DNA from: Phaseolus vulgaris
Lineage: Eukaryota > Streptophyta > Magnoliopsida > Fabales > Fabaceae
Assembly: GCF_000499845.2 (NCBI RefSeq)
Contig: NC_023756.2
Span: 31,773,660 to 31,837,659 of the forward strand
Reading direction: 5' to 3'
Length of the DNA: 64,000 bases
Shown here: in pieces, positions 44,008 to 55,028 of the stretch
How the letters are laid out: every line of letters starts with the position of its first letter
Position numbering within the stretch: the first letter of the stretch is position 1
Made by a program: the position numbers and the translations under genes
Notes under the pieces: model-generated
The model's database searches: none
What the model was told of the DNA's origin: nothing
What the model saw: the letters and a program-made list of their open reading frames with translations, nothing else

Positions 44008-44310
44008 ATACCTCATATTTCATTATTCAAGTATTTTGTTTTTTAAAATGGATAAATTTGTAAAGTTACATTTTAAACTTTTTAAAATAATAAAAAATTC
44101 TCTCACAACCATCACATTACTCACAAACTTGAATAAATTTTCCCCACAAATTCATTCTACATACCTTACCTCATATTTCATTATTCAAGAATTTTTTTTA
44201 AAAAGGGTAAATTTGTAAACTTACATTGGAAACCTTTTAAAAAAATAAAAAGTTCTCTCACAATCATCACATCAAACATTCCCCACAAATTCACTCTACA
44301 TACCTTAAAC
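44008..44310 (+). repeat. Two tandem units of about 140-155 bp
   Basis: CCTCATATTTCATTATTCAA at 44011 and 44169 each lead into AATTTGTAAA.TTACATT, TTCTCTCACAA.CATCACAT and CCCCACAAATTCA.TCTACAT. The second unit is slightly shorter. Confidence 0.75.
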
Positions 44311-44379
44311 AAAAAAAAAAATTAAAAAAATTAAAATATTCACAATATGTAGGAATTTGTACTCAACTTAAATTTTTCC

Positions 44380-45285
44380 CAACAACAGCACCAAAAACTT
44401 GATAACTATTTTATGACAAGTGTACAACGTCAGAAGTAATAATTTGTCCCTAAGGATGAATATCAAACCTACAAGGAACATTTGAATTATCAAGTATAAG
44501 ATTTACTAAGTAGAAAAAAATGTAAATAAAGTTTGTTGGGAGTTTGTTATAATGATTGCAAGAATTATAAAGAAAGCAAGTCAAAGATTTTGTTGGTTCA
44601 ATTGGGAAAATTGGGATTGGGTTCATCGTTCTTAATCTTTTGTATTTTGAAAAGTATAGTAATATTCTATCCTATGATTGATGTTGATCTCATATAAAAT
44701 TCATTTATATCGATTCCTCGCATATTTATAAAAAATCATTAGTATTACGATTAGATGTTGATAGCAATTAACATTTCAAATCTATTCCTAGCATATGTCA
44801 AACATTATCATTTGGGTGAGAAACTTAGAGATATTTTTCAGTCAAATCTAAGGATTTAAATCATGATAAACAAGCATTAGAGACAAAACGACAATACCAA
44901 TCATCAATCAAGAACATAATATTATATTTAGATATCACCTTAATACACAAGGGTTTGAACTACTCCTAATCCCAAGGATAAAATTAGCCACTCATGTTGG
45001 CCATTACAAGCATAGAAAGCAAGAGAAGAAGATCTAGAATGTTTCTCCTGGACGAATGCTTCCTTTAGGGTTTTCTATCACCTATTCTCCATATTGATGT
45101 CTAGGGTTGTGCCTCACGCCTCATATTTAACCTAGTTGGGCTTGGGCTAAGTGACTTCTCGCTTGGGCGAGTTGGACAGAAAAAGGCCGAACATCTCTGG
45201 AGTGATCTCGATAGGCAAGATTGGGCTTGCTTGGGTGAGATCTTATGGAAGCTTCTAACTTAGGCCAGTTTGGATGAGTATTTGG
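44380..45285. repeat. Unclassified interspersed repeat R1, copy 2
   Basis: Counterpart of 2345-3990 without the solo LTR. It begins near CACCAAAAACTTGATAACTA and ends near GATGAGTATTTGGA, where R2 starts. No coding frame. Confidence 0.5.
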
Positions 45286-45425
45286 ATTATTTATGTTACA
45301 TTAATATGTATTAATATATTAAATGATATCACATAAATACTATAATGCTTACATTAATTTATTACATTAATGAAATTATTTAATAAATAAATGTATACAT
45401 TAAATAATTTTCTTATTTTAAATAT

Positions 45426-45806
45426 CACTACAATAAAATCATTAAATAAAAACAATTTTAGAGACAAAAATAATTAGTTGCTATAGTGACTAAATTAGAG
45501 ACCATTATAGAGACTAAAATAATTTTTGGTTTCTAAGTTAATTTCTATTATTGTTAAATAGTTTCTAAATTGGTATCTAATTCGCTACCATGGTTTTAAC
45601 TACCAATTATTTAGATTTTAAATTTGGTAGAAAAACTTTGGTAGCTAATTAGATATCAATTTAGAAACTATTTAACAAAATAATAGAAACTAATTTAGAA
45701 ACCAAAAATTTTTTAGTCTCTAAAATGATTTCTAATTTAGTCAATATAGTAACAAATTATTTTTATCTGTAAAATTAGTTTCTATTTCAATAATTCTCTT
45801 GTAGTG
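45426..45806. mobile_element. CACTA-type foldback MITE, 381 bp, best-preserved copy
   Basis: Starts CACTACAATAAAATCATT and ends AATAATTCTCTTGTAGTG, inverted repeats matching at 15 of 18 positions, with 3-bp TSD tat (45423-45425, 45807-45809). CACTACAA ends and a 3-bp TSD are diagnostic of the CACTA superfamily. Both halves are near reverse complements throughout. No coding capacity; movement would need a transposase in trans. Confidence 0.8.
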
Positions 45807-45893
45807 TATATTTAAATAATCATTTTAAAAAGAAAATTACTAAAAAAATTAAGATTAATCCTCTTTCATTGAACTAGTCATCTTTTTTTTCCA

Positions 45894-46130
45894 TATAAAA
45901 GGCGAAGATACATAGAGTTTTCTCATCAAAGTTATCAAATTTTAACCAGTAACAAAAATAATATTTATAGGTATCTTTGAATTTTTAGAGTTAGAGAAAT
46001 ACCCAACAACATGGACAAAGATGAAGACGACGAAGACGCACATAAATTTTTTCAAAGAATGATGAGATTTATGTCAAAGTCAAATCAAGGAAGTATACCA
46101 AGGGTAATGTATATAGAAGGATTCGATTAA
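45894..46130 (+). CDS. TATA box plus acidic mini-ORF (cassette copy 3)
   Basis: TATAAAAG at 45894-45901 and ATG at 46011; the frame MDKDEDDEDAHKFFQRMMRF and onward runs about 39 codons to a TAA near 46128. A candidate splice donor (AAGG/GTAATG) is at 46103/46104, the same place as in copy 2. Product unrecognised. Confidence 0.35.
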
Positions 46131-46500
46131 TTAGATCCAAACCTATTCTCAATGTTGTGTTTTCTCTTAGTTATTCAACTTAAAAAACATTTCGTGGACA
46201 GAACATTGCATTTTTTTAGTAATACATATATAGAGTACTATTAAAAAAAGACATTTAAAAAAAAAAACATGTAAATGAGGATTATATATAAAACATGCAA
46301 ACTTAACAGTTTCTTGGAAATTGGGTTTGTGTCTAGGAAGAGCCAAGAAGGAGACGAGGATGTTGAGTGGCAAAGGTGTTGAAATGAAAGTGTTGATGTA
46401 TTAATACTATGCCTCAACATTAACAACCCAAGAGACAACATTCTTAGTACTGTTTAATGGTTTGGAGTTGCTATGTGGAATGGTTCTCAGCACACTGTTT

Positions 46501-47450
46501 TGTCATCTTCTTCTTCTGGTCATAATGTACTATTTTTAATTGTTTTCATTTTGTTTTGGTTGGATTTAAATTAAATGTTTGATTGGAAGGTATGGTTTAG
46601 TTGACCAAAAATCTGAGTTTTCAATGGGAAAGAAGGAGTTGGGGTATTGTATGCAGTTGTGGATGATATTGTGGAAGAGACATAGGAAGAATTGGATGGA
46701 TTTGAGAGCGAGTCTTTCCTCTCTACAGTTTTGTTGATTATTCATTTGATAGAAGTTTCAGTGTTGATGACGACATTGGATAATGAATTTTTGTTATTTA
46801 TATATTTATAATTGTTTTATTGATTAACTAAGTGAGATAATTATTTTGTTATTTACAAGTTTTATAATAAACTTAACTTGAGTTTCATAAATAAATAAAT
46901 ACATTTTCTGTAAAGTAATAAAAATAATTCTTAAATGTCAGCTTAAATTAATACATAAATAAACAACACTAATATTATATTAATATATAAACAACACTAA
47001 TATTATATTATAAAATGTAATATTTACATGTTTAAATTATAACATCCCGTTAGCGTGAGAATAATTTTGTCAAAATATAAAGGAAATATTCCTTGGACTT
47101 TTATATAAAAAAAGTTTTATATATCAGTTTTAATTATATATTTTTATTTTTATAAAATATAGAACATTTTTTATTAATAAATAAAAAATAATAAATTTAA
47201 ACATTTTAGTGTTTGGACTTTTATATAAAAAAAGTTGAGGCATATCTACTTGATTAAAGATTACATAAAGATCCTATAACACCAAGAATGAAATAAAATT
47301 TTAGAAAGACCCTATACCACTCATTGCAACTAATAAACTTTGTCATAATATTTATACATACATACATTTAACCCTACACAAAGTAGAAATTAGCTTGGAG
47401 AAGGTTTAACCCTACATTTAACCCTACACATACATACATTACCCTACACA
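46501..47450. other. AT-rich spacer, no gene seen
   Basis: Only small duplications are visible (AACAACACTAATATTATATT twice near 46970-47015; TTTAACCCTACA words at 47366-47455). Confidence 0.5.
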
Positions 47451-47454
47451 AAGT

Positions 47455-47975
47455 GGTAAAAGGTTTTGAAGAGTCAACTTCTTCAGAAGCTTCAAGGGTT
47501 GAGGATCAAGTTGGAAAAGGAAGATAGTTGGGTTTGGAAGGAGAGTGAGTTTTCAACTTACTCGGTCAATTATGCTTACGGTTTTTGAAGGGGTGAATTA
47601 GAGGGGAAAACACGTTCGTGTACGTAAAGTTTTGGAGGATTAAGGCGGAACCTTCAAACCTTGTCATTGCTTAGAGGGTGTTGAAAAATAACAATGCCAC
47701 CAAGGCCAATTTGGAAAGGAGAGGGGTGGAAGAGGAGTCTTTTCGTCATTTGTTTTTCGAGTACAGGACAATTGGGCTTGTTTGAAGTCAATGCTATGCT
47801 TGGTTAGAATTAACATCCGCGGACCATTCTTTTTCTTATGATCATTTTTTACAATTTAGGATGTATAATGCATTTGGATTTGTTAATGATGTTTGAGGGA
47901 CAATTTCGATTGTTGTAGTAAGGGAGATTTGGAGGCACAGGAATAAGCTAATTTTTAAAGGGTGAGTGGTGGATA
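47455..47975 (+). pseudogene. LINE relic, zf-RVT region, plus strand
   Basis: Read across frames: WVWKESEFSTYSVNYAYGF, then VIAWRVLKNNNATKANLERR, EEESFRHLFFEYRT and EIWRHRNKLIFKG. These are the zinc-binding C-terminal segments of plant LINE ORF2. Several stops and frameshifts. The solo LTR at 48001 interrupts it directly downstream. Confidence 0.65.
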
Positions 47976-48000
47976 TTTCAGAAATATTTGATATCATTCA

Positions 48001-49183
48001 TGATCCGATTGGTCATCGGTAGTCGATGACGTCAGCAGCAGAGGACCACGTGGACCACTCGCAGGGTGACACGTGGACCAAGTGACAGAGAGATCAAGGA
48101 GACGATCGCCGAGAGCGGTGATCGGGGGTCAGTAACCGAGTGACCATCGACAGATCAGGCGGCAAGGAGGTCAGGGGACAGATCACCCAGAACGGTGATC
48201 GGTGGTCAGAAGCCAAGTGGCCACCAACAGACCAGTTCCCAGACTCACGCCTGGGGGCAGAACGCGAGAAGCAAATAGAGCACTGATCAGTCATCGGGTG
48301 CATTGACATCGGGGTCTCGTGTTACACGCAGTTAAATTGGGACTTAGGTTCCCAGCGAGAGCGTTATACATGGACCTCGCATGAGCACATCTCAGTGAAT
48401 CGAGCACGAGAGTGGCCTGAGGGAGCTAGTAAACCGATCAGTGATTGGTGACTCCCTGAACCCATTACGTGCGTGAGGGGTAAGTCGTCTACGCAGAGAG
48501 CAACGCTTGGTGAGTGTGCCTAGACCAGCCACACCTGGCGTTCTCCTGAGAGTATGCAATTTACCCAGATGAAAGAAATATGCTAAGCTACTCCGCAAGG
48601 GAGTAACTTAGCACGCAAAGAGAAGCGCTAGAGCCCTTCCAGTAAGTGACACGTGTGTGGTTAGATGCGAGTCGCATGCCTCCATGTGTCGTCATCTGAG
48701 AGGGGTGCGGTCCAGATAAAGGTGCACTCCATACCACTAAAGGTACAGACAAGCGCAGCCAAGCGCAGAGACGCGCGGACACGCACAGACACCCACACTC
48801 TACTGATTCTGCAGGTACACTGTCTCTGAAAAGCCTAACAGGGTCTTGACACATGCCAGAAAAACATAACAGAATTCTGTTAGGCCCAGAAACAGAGAGA
48901 GAGACATAAAAGAGAATCAGGGAGAGATTGAGGGGGATACGAGAAAAAAGAGATTGAGTTTTTCACACACACTGCTAGTTTTCTCATCTTTGGTGGTTCT
49001 GTGGACTAACTTGATCGTCGGAGTGCAAACGGCCGCTAGAGGCGTCGTTTGTGTGTTTTGCAGGTCACGTTTGGAGATCCAAGAGAAGGTTCTGAGGGTG
49101 ATTCTGCAGAAGACGCAGTCGCGTAGACGGGACAGAGAGTGCTACAAAGCGATTCCTCCACGTTCGAGTTGCCGGCAGGATCA
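48001..49183 (+). mobile_element. Solo LTR, 1183 bp, Tat-type
   Basis: Starts TGATCCGATT and ends GGCAGGATCA; TSD attca at 47996-48000 and 49184-49188. U5 core at 49006-49064 (GGAGTGCAAACGGCCGC, TTTTGCAGG). G-box ACACGTG at 48648-48654. The start (TGATCC) is the exact reverse complement of the end (GGATCA), unlike the TGTACC-starting LTRs of A, B and C. No internal sequence. Direct CGGTGATCGG-type repeats lie at 48110-48210. Confidence 0.88.
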
Positions 49184-49189
49184 ATTCAA

Positions 49190-49560
49190 TTAAAGGTTTG
49201 GTCTTGTGTCGCTTCCAATGTCTACACACAAGGTGTATTCTTTCCTTAAATCTTTTTCTTTGTAAAGGTGTGTTAATATGCTTCTAGGATAGAGTTTCTT
49301 GAAGTAGGACTTCAAGCTTTCTTCATGGAAATTGTATTGCACAAAAATGTTGCCACCTTGTATTAAGGGGGACATGGTTGCTATTCGGGTTGAAGAGGGA
49401 GATTAGTTGGTTGGTCTTGAGGATTGCAATACCCATCTACATGGTCGGATTATTCTCTGTAAGGGGAATAAACCTCTCACACACCTTGCTTTAACTAAAA
49501 AGATGCATCGTGTGTGGAACGTTATTGGACAGTGCAAAGAAATCCCTCCATGGTTAATGC
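49190..49560 (+). pseudogene. LINE ORF1 relic, copy 2, N-terminal part
   Basis: Matches 25230-25345 and 25900-26065: KGDMVAIRVEEGD, then LEDCNTHLHGRIILCKGNKP and LALTKKMHRVWN. One stop follows EEGD. It lacks the tandem array seen in copy 1 and ends abruptly near 49560. ORF1 C-terminal sequence appears again at 50410-50880. Confidence 0.6.
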
Positions 49561-50409
49561 CATGTCTAAAGATCACACAACACTATTACCTCCATAGATT
49601 ATGGTTTCATATTATCAAGATACACTACAACAACTACCACTATAACATCTTTTTTTATCAACAAAGAATTAAACTAATAAAAAATATAAAGGAGGATCAA
49701 ACCATGTAAAAAAGGTGCAGATAACACTGAACCCAAAGATGATATTAGAAACATAAAACTTCCCAGACTTAACAAAAGATTGTAAAACACTATTCAAGGT
49801 AGGTTGCAACTAACCTATTCAATGACCACACACAACAGAAACATAAGCCAATCCACAGAGCCTAAAGAAGCTTTTTTGAACCCTTCCGAACCTAACATCT
49901 AATTGTAGTTGTTACTTTGTGGTCTACATAGTTTTGCATTGTTTTTTGACTTTTGGTATTTGTTTCCTCCACAAACTAACATACTTCTACCTTTTTCATC
50001 TACGACCTACTTTGATTATTTTGTTAAAGACTTTATGCAAATAGATAAACTATAACAGTTGTACCCTATATCAATTGTTATATCAGTTATGCAAAGAGAC
50101 AAGCCCGTTAAATATAAAAAATTGCATGCAATTAATACAGATGATAAGGGTAAAAAGGATTTGACTAAAAAGATCTTAATTTCACACACAATAAAAGACT
50201 TTCTTATTGTGTGTGTAAAATATGATTAGAAAGACCTTAATTTCATGCACAATAAAATACTTTCTTATTACTGTCAAAATGTTACTAAATATAAGAGTCC
50301 TTATAATGTATCGAAGGGAGAGAGAGTGTTTATTAGTAAGTGAAAGTAATTGGATATATACAAACAACAATAACAATTAATATTACATTCAAAACTGAAA
50401 TTACACTTT
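49561..50409. other. AT-rich spacer between LINE pieces
   Basis: No feature recognised; a near-repeat (TTTCACACACAATAAAAGACTTTCTTATT, TTTCATGCACAATAAAATACTTTCTTATT) at about 50180-50275. Confidence 0.45.
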
Positions 50410-50880
50410 GAGACTTTTTCTTTCTTGATGTGGAGGTCTCTGCTACTGTGGTCGTACCATCTCTGTCGTGTCATACCTCTCCTTGGAAGGCTAAATCCCT
50501 TTGGGATGCTAAAGCACTACTCCCAGATAATAATACATTGGTCTTGCAAAATCACTTTTCCTCTCTTGATGGTTTGGAAACTACAGATGCGGGAGGTGAT
50601 CCTCATACTGGTACGCCAATTATTCTGACTGCCATTGTTGAATTTAATTCTAAACATGTCACTGTTGAAAATTAGGTCGTCTCCAAATTTTGGGCGACCC
50701 TAGTGAGATGGAGGAGCATGCTAATGATATTGGAGAGGAAATTGTTCGCACTATTAGAAAACTAAGTGTTCATCAACTATGATCTTGAAGCTTTGATGTC
50801 TCCAAATCCATGGTGTTTGATGGAAGGCTTGAGTTGCTGCTTATGTAGGTGGGTTTTGGTAGAATGATGTGTAATCCACT
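50410..50880 (+). pseudogene. Possible LINE ORF1 C-terminal relic
   Basis: The frame from 50430 reads MEVSATVVVPSLSCHTSPWK, FSSLDGLETTDAGG, TAIVEFNSKHV. The low-complexity, Ser-rich composition is like the C-terminal tail of plant LINE ORF1 proteins, and position supports this. No decisive motif. Confidence 0.35.
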
Positions 50881-50934
50881 CTTTGTTTGAATCTTATACA
50901 GTTTGGAATCAAAACCTTTTTGAAAAAGATTATT

Positions 50935-51851
50935 TGTTGAAGAAGTGGAAAAACAACCTGTTGTTTTGTCGTTTCATACGATTATTTGACACTTAGAAAT
51001 TTTTGAAAAGGGTTTGAAGTTGTTTGACTTGGTTGACTTTGTTCTCAAACCAATTCAATCGGTTGTTTCATGAATTCAACCGATTGTTTATTGAAAATCC
51101 ATAACAGAACTTCTGTTATTTTTGTGAATCAGCTTTAAATGTTTTTCTAACTGAATAGGCTCCGGCTTTAAATGTTTTTAACAACGGTTGGAGTATTTAA
51201 AGAGATTGTTATACTCTCTTAAAGTTTGATAACATTTTTTATACATTTGAGAAAGTGTAAATATAGATTTGAGTTTTCAAGATTTGCATTCAAGCTTTTG
51301 GGTTTTCTCAAAGAAGTGGAATATGATTGTTGAATCTTTTGATTCAATCTTCATTAGGTGTAATCCTTTCTATATCTCTTGTATTTCTGAATATTGTTGT
51401 GTAAGTGTAGAATCAAAGGGTGTTCTAGTTTCTGTGGTGTTTGTGTGCCAAAGGTAGTATGTGACTTGAGGTGTTCAAGGTTACTTCTTTGGTGGTGTGT
51501 TTGCAATCTGGATTTTGATTGCATAGTAGATACTAGTGGTTTCTAGGGACTGGATGTAGCTCTTGGGATAAGAGTGAACCAGTATAAATTGCTTGTGTTC
51601 TTTTCTCTTACTCTGAAATCATTTAATTTCTGCTTTGAAGTTGTTTTTAACTCTACTGATATAAACAATCGGTTGAATCGCAAAAGCAACCGGTTGATTT
51701 TCTGATAATTAACTTAAACAATTTTTGATTGATTGCTTTCTGGATTTCAATATATGTGATTCTACTTTGAACTTCATTATACCTTCAAAGTTTGCGAAAA
51801 TCTTTCATAAACAATTCACCCCTTTCTTGTTTAAGGCCATATATTCCAACA
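50935..51851 (+). mobile_element. Possible Ty1/copia-type LTR
   Basis: Begins TGTTGAAGAA and ends ATATTCCAACA (TGTTG/CAACA inverted ends), with a TATA-like TATTTAAAG at 51196 and CAACCGATTG or CGGTTG motifs repeated near both ends. The terminal CAATTCACCCCTTTCTTG resembles plant copia LTR ends. No TSD (ttatt against tcagg) and no internal sequence are seen, so ends are uncertain. Confidence 0.35.
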
Positions 51852-51989
51852 TCAGGGAGACCACCTAAGGGGACTTGAAATCTCAACTAGGCTGAAACCT
51901 CAAGAAACAATAATCATCTGTCATCACATGAAAAAAAATATTATTAAAAGAAAAAAAGAAAGAAAATACAAAAAAAAAATATATGGGGG

Positions 51990-53390
51990 ACTAGACTAAA
52001 ACCTATATGTTAACAAAAATGAGACACAGGTAAACTATACCTATTCATAAAGATTTCGAAGAACACACTAGATGGAAGCCTACTATACCAATAAAATGAT
52101 TCTCGATGAATAAATTCTAAATTAGCCAACTTATCAGCATACACATTCCCTTCACAGAAAATATGAGTAATCCTAAACCTGATTTTCCCACAATAATTAA
52201 GACAAGTATTCCATTGATTACAAAACATCCACGAAACATTAGTCCTAGCAGTAAAAGCAACACAACATTCAAGACATACATTAGTAAGCCCCATCTTTTG
52301 AGCTTCCTCCGTAACATGTATAACTCCAAAACACTCAGCAACCATAAAAGTTTGAACATCAACAAACACAGAGAAACCACCAATAAACCTCCTAGCAGCC
52401 ACATCATTGTTAATTTTAACCCTGCCCGGTGAAGGGAACTCCTATGTAACAGGAAGAGGACGAAGAACCTTACTAGTACGAGTATTAATTCCAAAAAACT
52501 TAATGACATTGGAATCCAACATATCATTCTTCATTGAAGCTTTAGACGAATTTCCCATGAGACAAGTTAAATCTTTAATTACTGAAATAGTCCTAGAAAG
52601 ATCAATCTTATTCTAAAATCTAGCATAATTCCTCATACAACATATCATTCAAATACAAAAAGTTATCACAGCAAGCTTAAACAATTTAACCAAAGAACTA
52701 CCACCACTCTTAATAAAAGAAAAAAAAATCATCTTTATTAGAGAAATGAGAAGTAAAAAAATATGTCGAACTCAACTCGAAATATGCAAAGCATTAGAAC
52801 ATTCAAAAAATAAATGCTGAATAGATTCATCGTGTTTTTCACAAAGCATACACATAGAACATATATGCAAACCTTTATGCTAAATATGCTAATATGTAAG
52901 AAGCCGCCCATGAAAAACTTTTTAGAGTACTAAAGTTTTGGAAGGCAGAATATATGAAGACCAAATGAATTTAACCCAACCGTAGGGAACTTTTGGTTCC
53001 AAGAAAAAAGTCTTAGCCGATTTAAGAGTGAAACAACTAGACTTATCTAGAATTCAATTAGGAATAATCTGTTCATTTGTAACCTTGATATGATTAAATA
53101 AAAGAGGCATCTGCTGGAAAGACAAAGGAATATTCCAATCACGACCAATCCGAAACTAGGAGACTGTGTTTGGAATGCTAGCACCATCTGATAATCCTGC
53201 AATATTTGTTAAAGAAGTAGTAGAACACCATTTATCATTCAAGAAATTAATAAAAGTACCTTTACAAACCGTCCAAGAAGTATGGTCAAGAATAGTGTCA
53301 CAAAACTACTTAATTTCAATCCAAATAGGCCACATAGATGAGGATCTATATACTATTATAAGCTTGTATTTTTTTATTAAAAAATTTTAA
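51990..53390 (-). pseudogene. LINE ORF2 C-terminus relic: zf-RVT and RNase H (copy 2)
   Basis: On the minus strand, 53300-52850 gives the zinc-binding region (FINFLNDKWCSTTSLTNIAG, NIPLSFQQMPLLFNHIKVTN, WVKFIWSSYI), then HDESIQHLFFECS. 52402-52010 gives a LINE RNase H: GGFSVFVDVQTFMVAECFGV, VCLECCVAF, FRITHIFCEGNVYADKLANL. The DAE/D-type catalytic positions are partly changed (Cys after LEC). Frames are broken in between. 52945-53540 duplicates 131-578 and 1842-1990. Confidence 0.7.
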
Positions 53391-53540
53391 ATATAAGATT
53401 TTACTTAAAAATAAATCCATTGTCACTCTTAATATTAACTCTTTTAGATGATTAAAATAAAACATTTTTTTTAAAACAATAAATTCAATTTTTTTAAATA
53501 AAGTTCACACTACAATAATGGACGAGTGGGGTATGATTTT

Positions 53541-54435
53541 TGATCCTGCCTGTTGACCAAAACGCTAGAGCTATGCCTCGTCAAACTTGGATCGACGTAT
53601 GCGCCGCGTTTGCCTCCGTCCTTTGCCGCGATCCACCTCAAGAACCTGCAAAAGAACAGAACGGCGCCGCTACGGCCGATCGCACTCCAACGCCCAAGTC
53701 AGTGACTGAACCACCAATTACTAAGAGTAACACTCAAGAACTCTCAAGGAACCGTGAACCAGTTCTCTCTCTCAGTATACTCAAGAACTCGCAAGCGTAA
53801 AGAAGACAATCTGAACGTGCGTACCTCAGAAGTTCGTTGGGAAACCCTTATATACCTGGACACTTTCTCTCTCCTGGCAGTTACACATCTGGACACGTGG
53901 CTCGCATCCAGCTGTACACGTGCCATCATCTGGAGCCTCCTTGACTTGGGCGCTACTTCTGACTCTCCTGTGGCTAAGTTACTTATGCATGATACTTACT
54001 TAGTGCATAGTTAACTTGGAGCGCGATCTCTACTGGGATTGGCGAGTTAGGGTGCCTTCGTACACACCTTCCCTGTGGCCTCGCCGGCCGCCTTCATGAT
54101 CTGCACCACCTGTTTCACCGTGTATGCTCAAGCAAGCTGTCCCCCGACCTCATCCTCTGCCCAGATGGGAAATTTCTATCTGCCTTCATCTTCGGCGATG
54201 TGCTTGTCTCGACGATCTCCAATCACTTGGTCGCCTGGGTTTACATCTGGCGACTTCATCTTTAACCCGGTGACCGCCGGTTCTGGTGTGCTGGAAATTG
54301 GAGCACGCCAACTTATTAACTGGCGACTACACGAGCCCCCCGACTTCCTTCCCTTCTGCCAGCAAGGCGTCCCATCAACACGCCTATACAATAGCTTGAT
54401 GCCACGTCATCACTTCCGACTACCAGGGCGGTACA
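53541..54435 (-). repeat. Element C 3' LTR
   Basis: 895 bp, TGATCCTGCC to GGGCGGTACA. TATATAAG on the minus strand at 53847-53854, with CACGTG at 53894-53899 and 53917-53922 just upstream of it. U5 core at 53645-53706. Polypurine tract immediately inside (54436-54449). Confidence 0.9.
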
Positions 54436-55028
54436 CAAGCCCCCCAGTCTTAAGCGAAGACTTGTCCAGCGAAAAGACTAAAGGAGTCACGTCAATACCG
54501 ATCTACGTGGCGCTGGCGCAGAATTCCAAGCGGTTGTACTTTCTGCTTTCCTGACGCTCCACCAAACACTCCTCCCATCGCTCGACAAGTGGCTTCATCA
54601 ACGGTTACCTTCGATTGTCGTTTGCGCTTCCCAAACCCATTCGAAAAACCCTCAAACCCATTTCACTCCACTGTTCCATCACTTTCTTCGTATTCTCAAA
54701 CGCTTCAAGCTTCCTCTGCAAAAGCTCACGACGTTCTTCAACCCCCTGAATCATCAACTTCCTTCATCGTTCTTCCGATCATAAAAAGGTACTTCCTTTA
54801 CTTCTTCTGCTAGTTTTTCCTGCATTTTAACCGATTCGCATCATCCATTAACTGTCTGATGCATACGCTGTGGGCTGTTTCTTCTATTTCTCCTTTCTCG
54901 TAACTTAGGGCTTCGTCTTCATTACAACGAACTTTCGTTCGTTCGTTTTCCACCCTTCTTTCACGATCGAGTCAGCCTCTGCGAACCCTGATCACCTTTT
55001 CTTTTCTTCTTCCTTTGCAGTTTCCGCG

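Larger units (their letters stand above)
45286..46500 (+). repeat. Repeat R2, copy 2 (not interrupted)
   Basis: Aligns with 16610-18479 plus 23931-24090, with one cassette unit rather than two and no TR-GAG insertion. It provides the empty-site reference GAGGATGTTGAGTGGC near 46355. Confidence 0.7.

Noticed and set aside
47366..47455. Telomere-like AACCCTACA words
   Set aside because: Not the plant CCCTAAA repeat, only a few scattered copies tied to a small local duplication.
50935..51851. Complete copia retrotransposon
   Set aside because: Only an LTR-like piece is visible; no gag-pol, primer site or target duplication.
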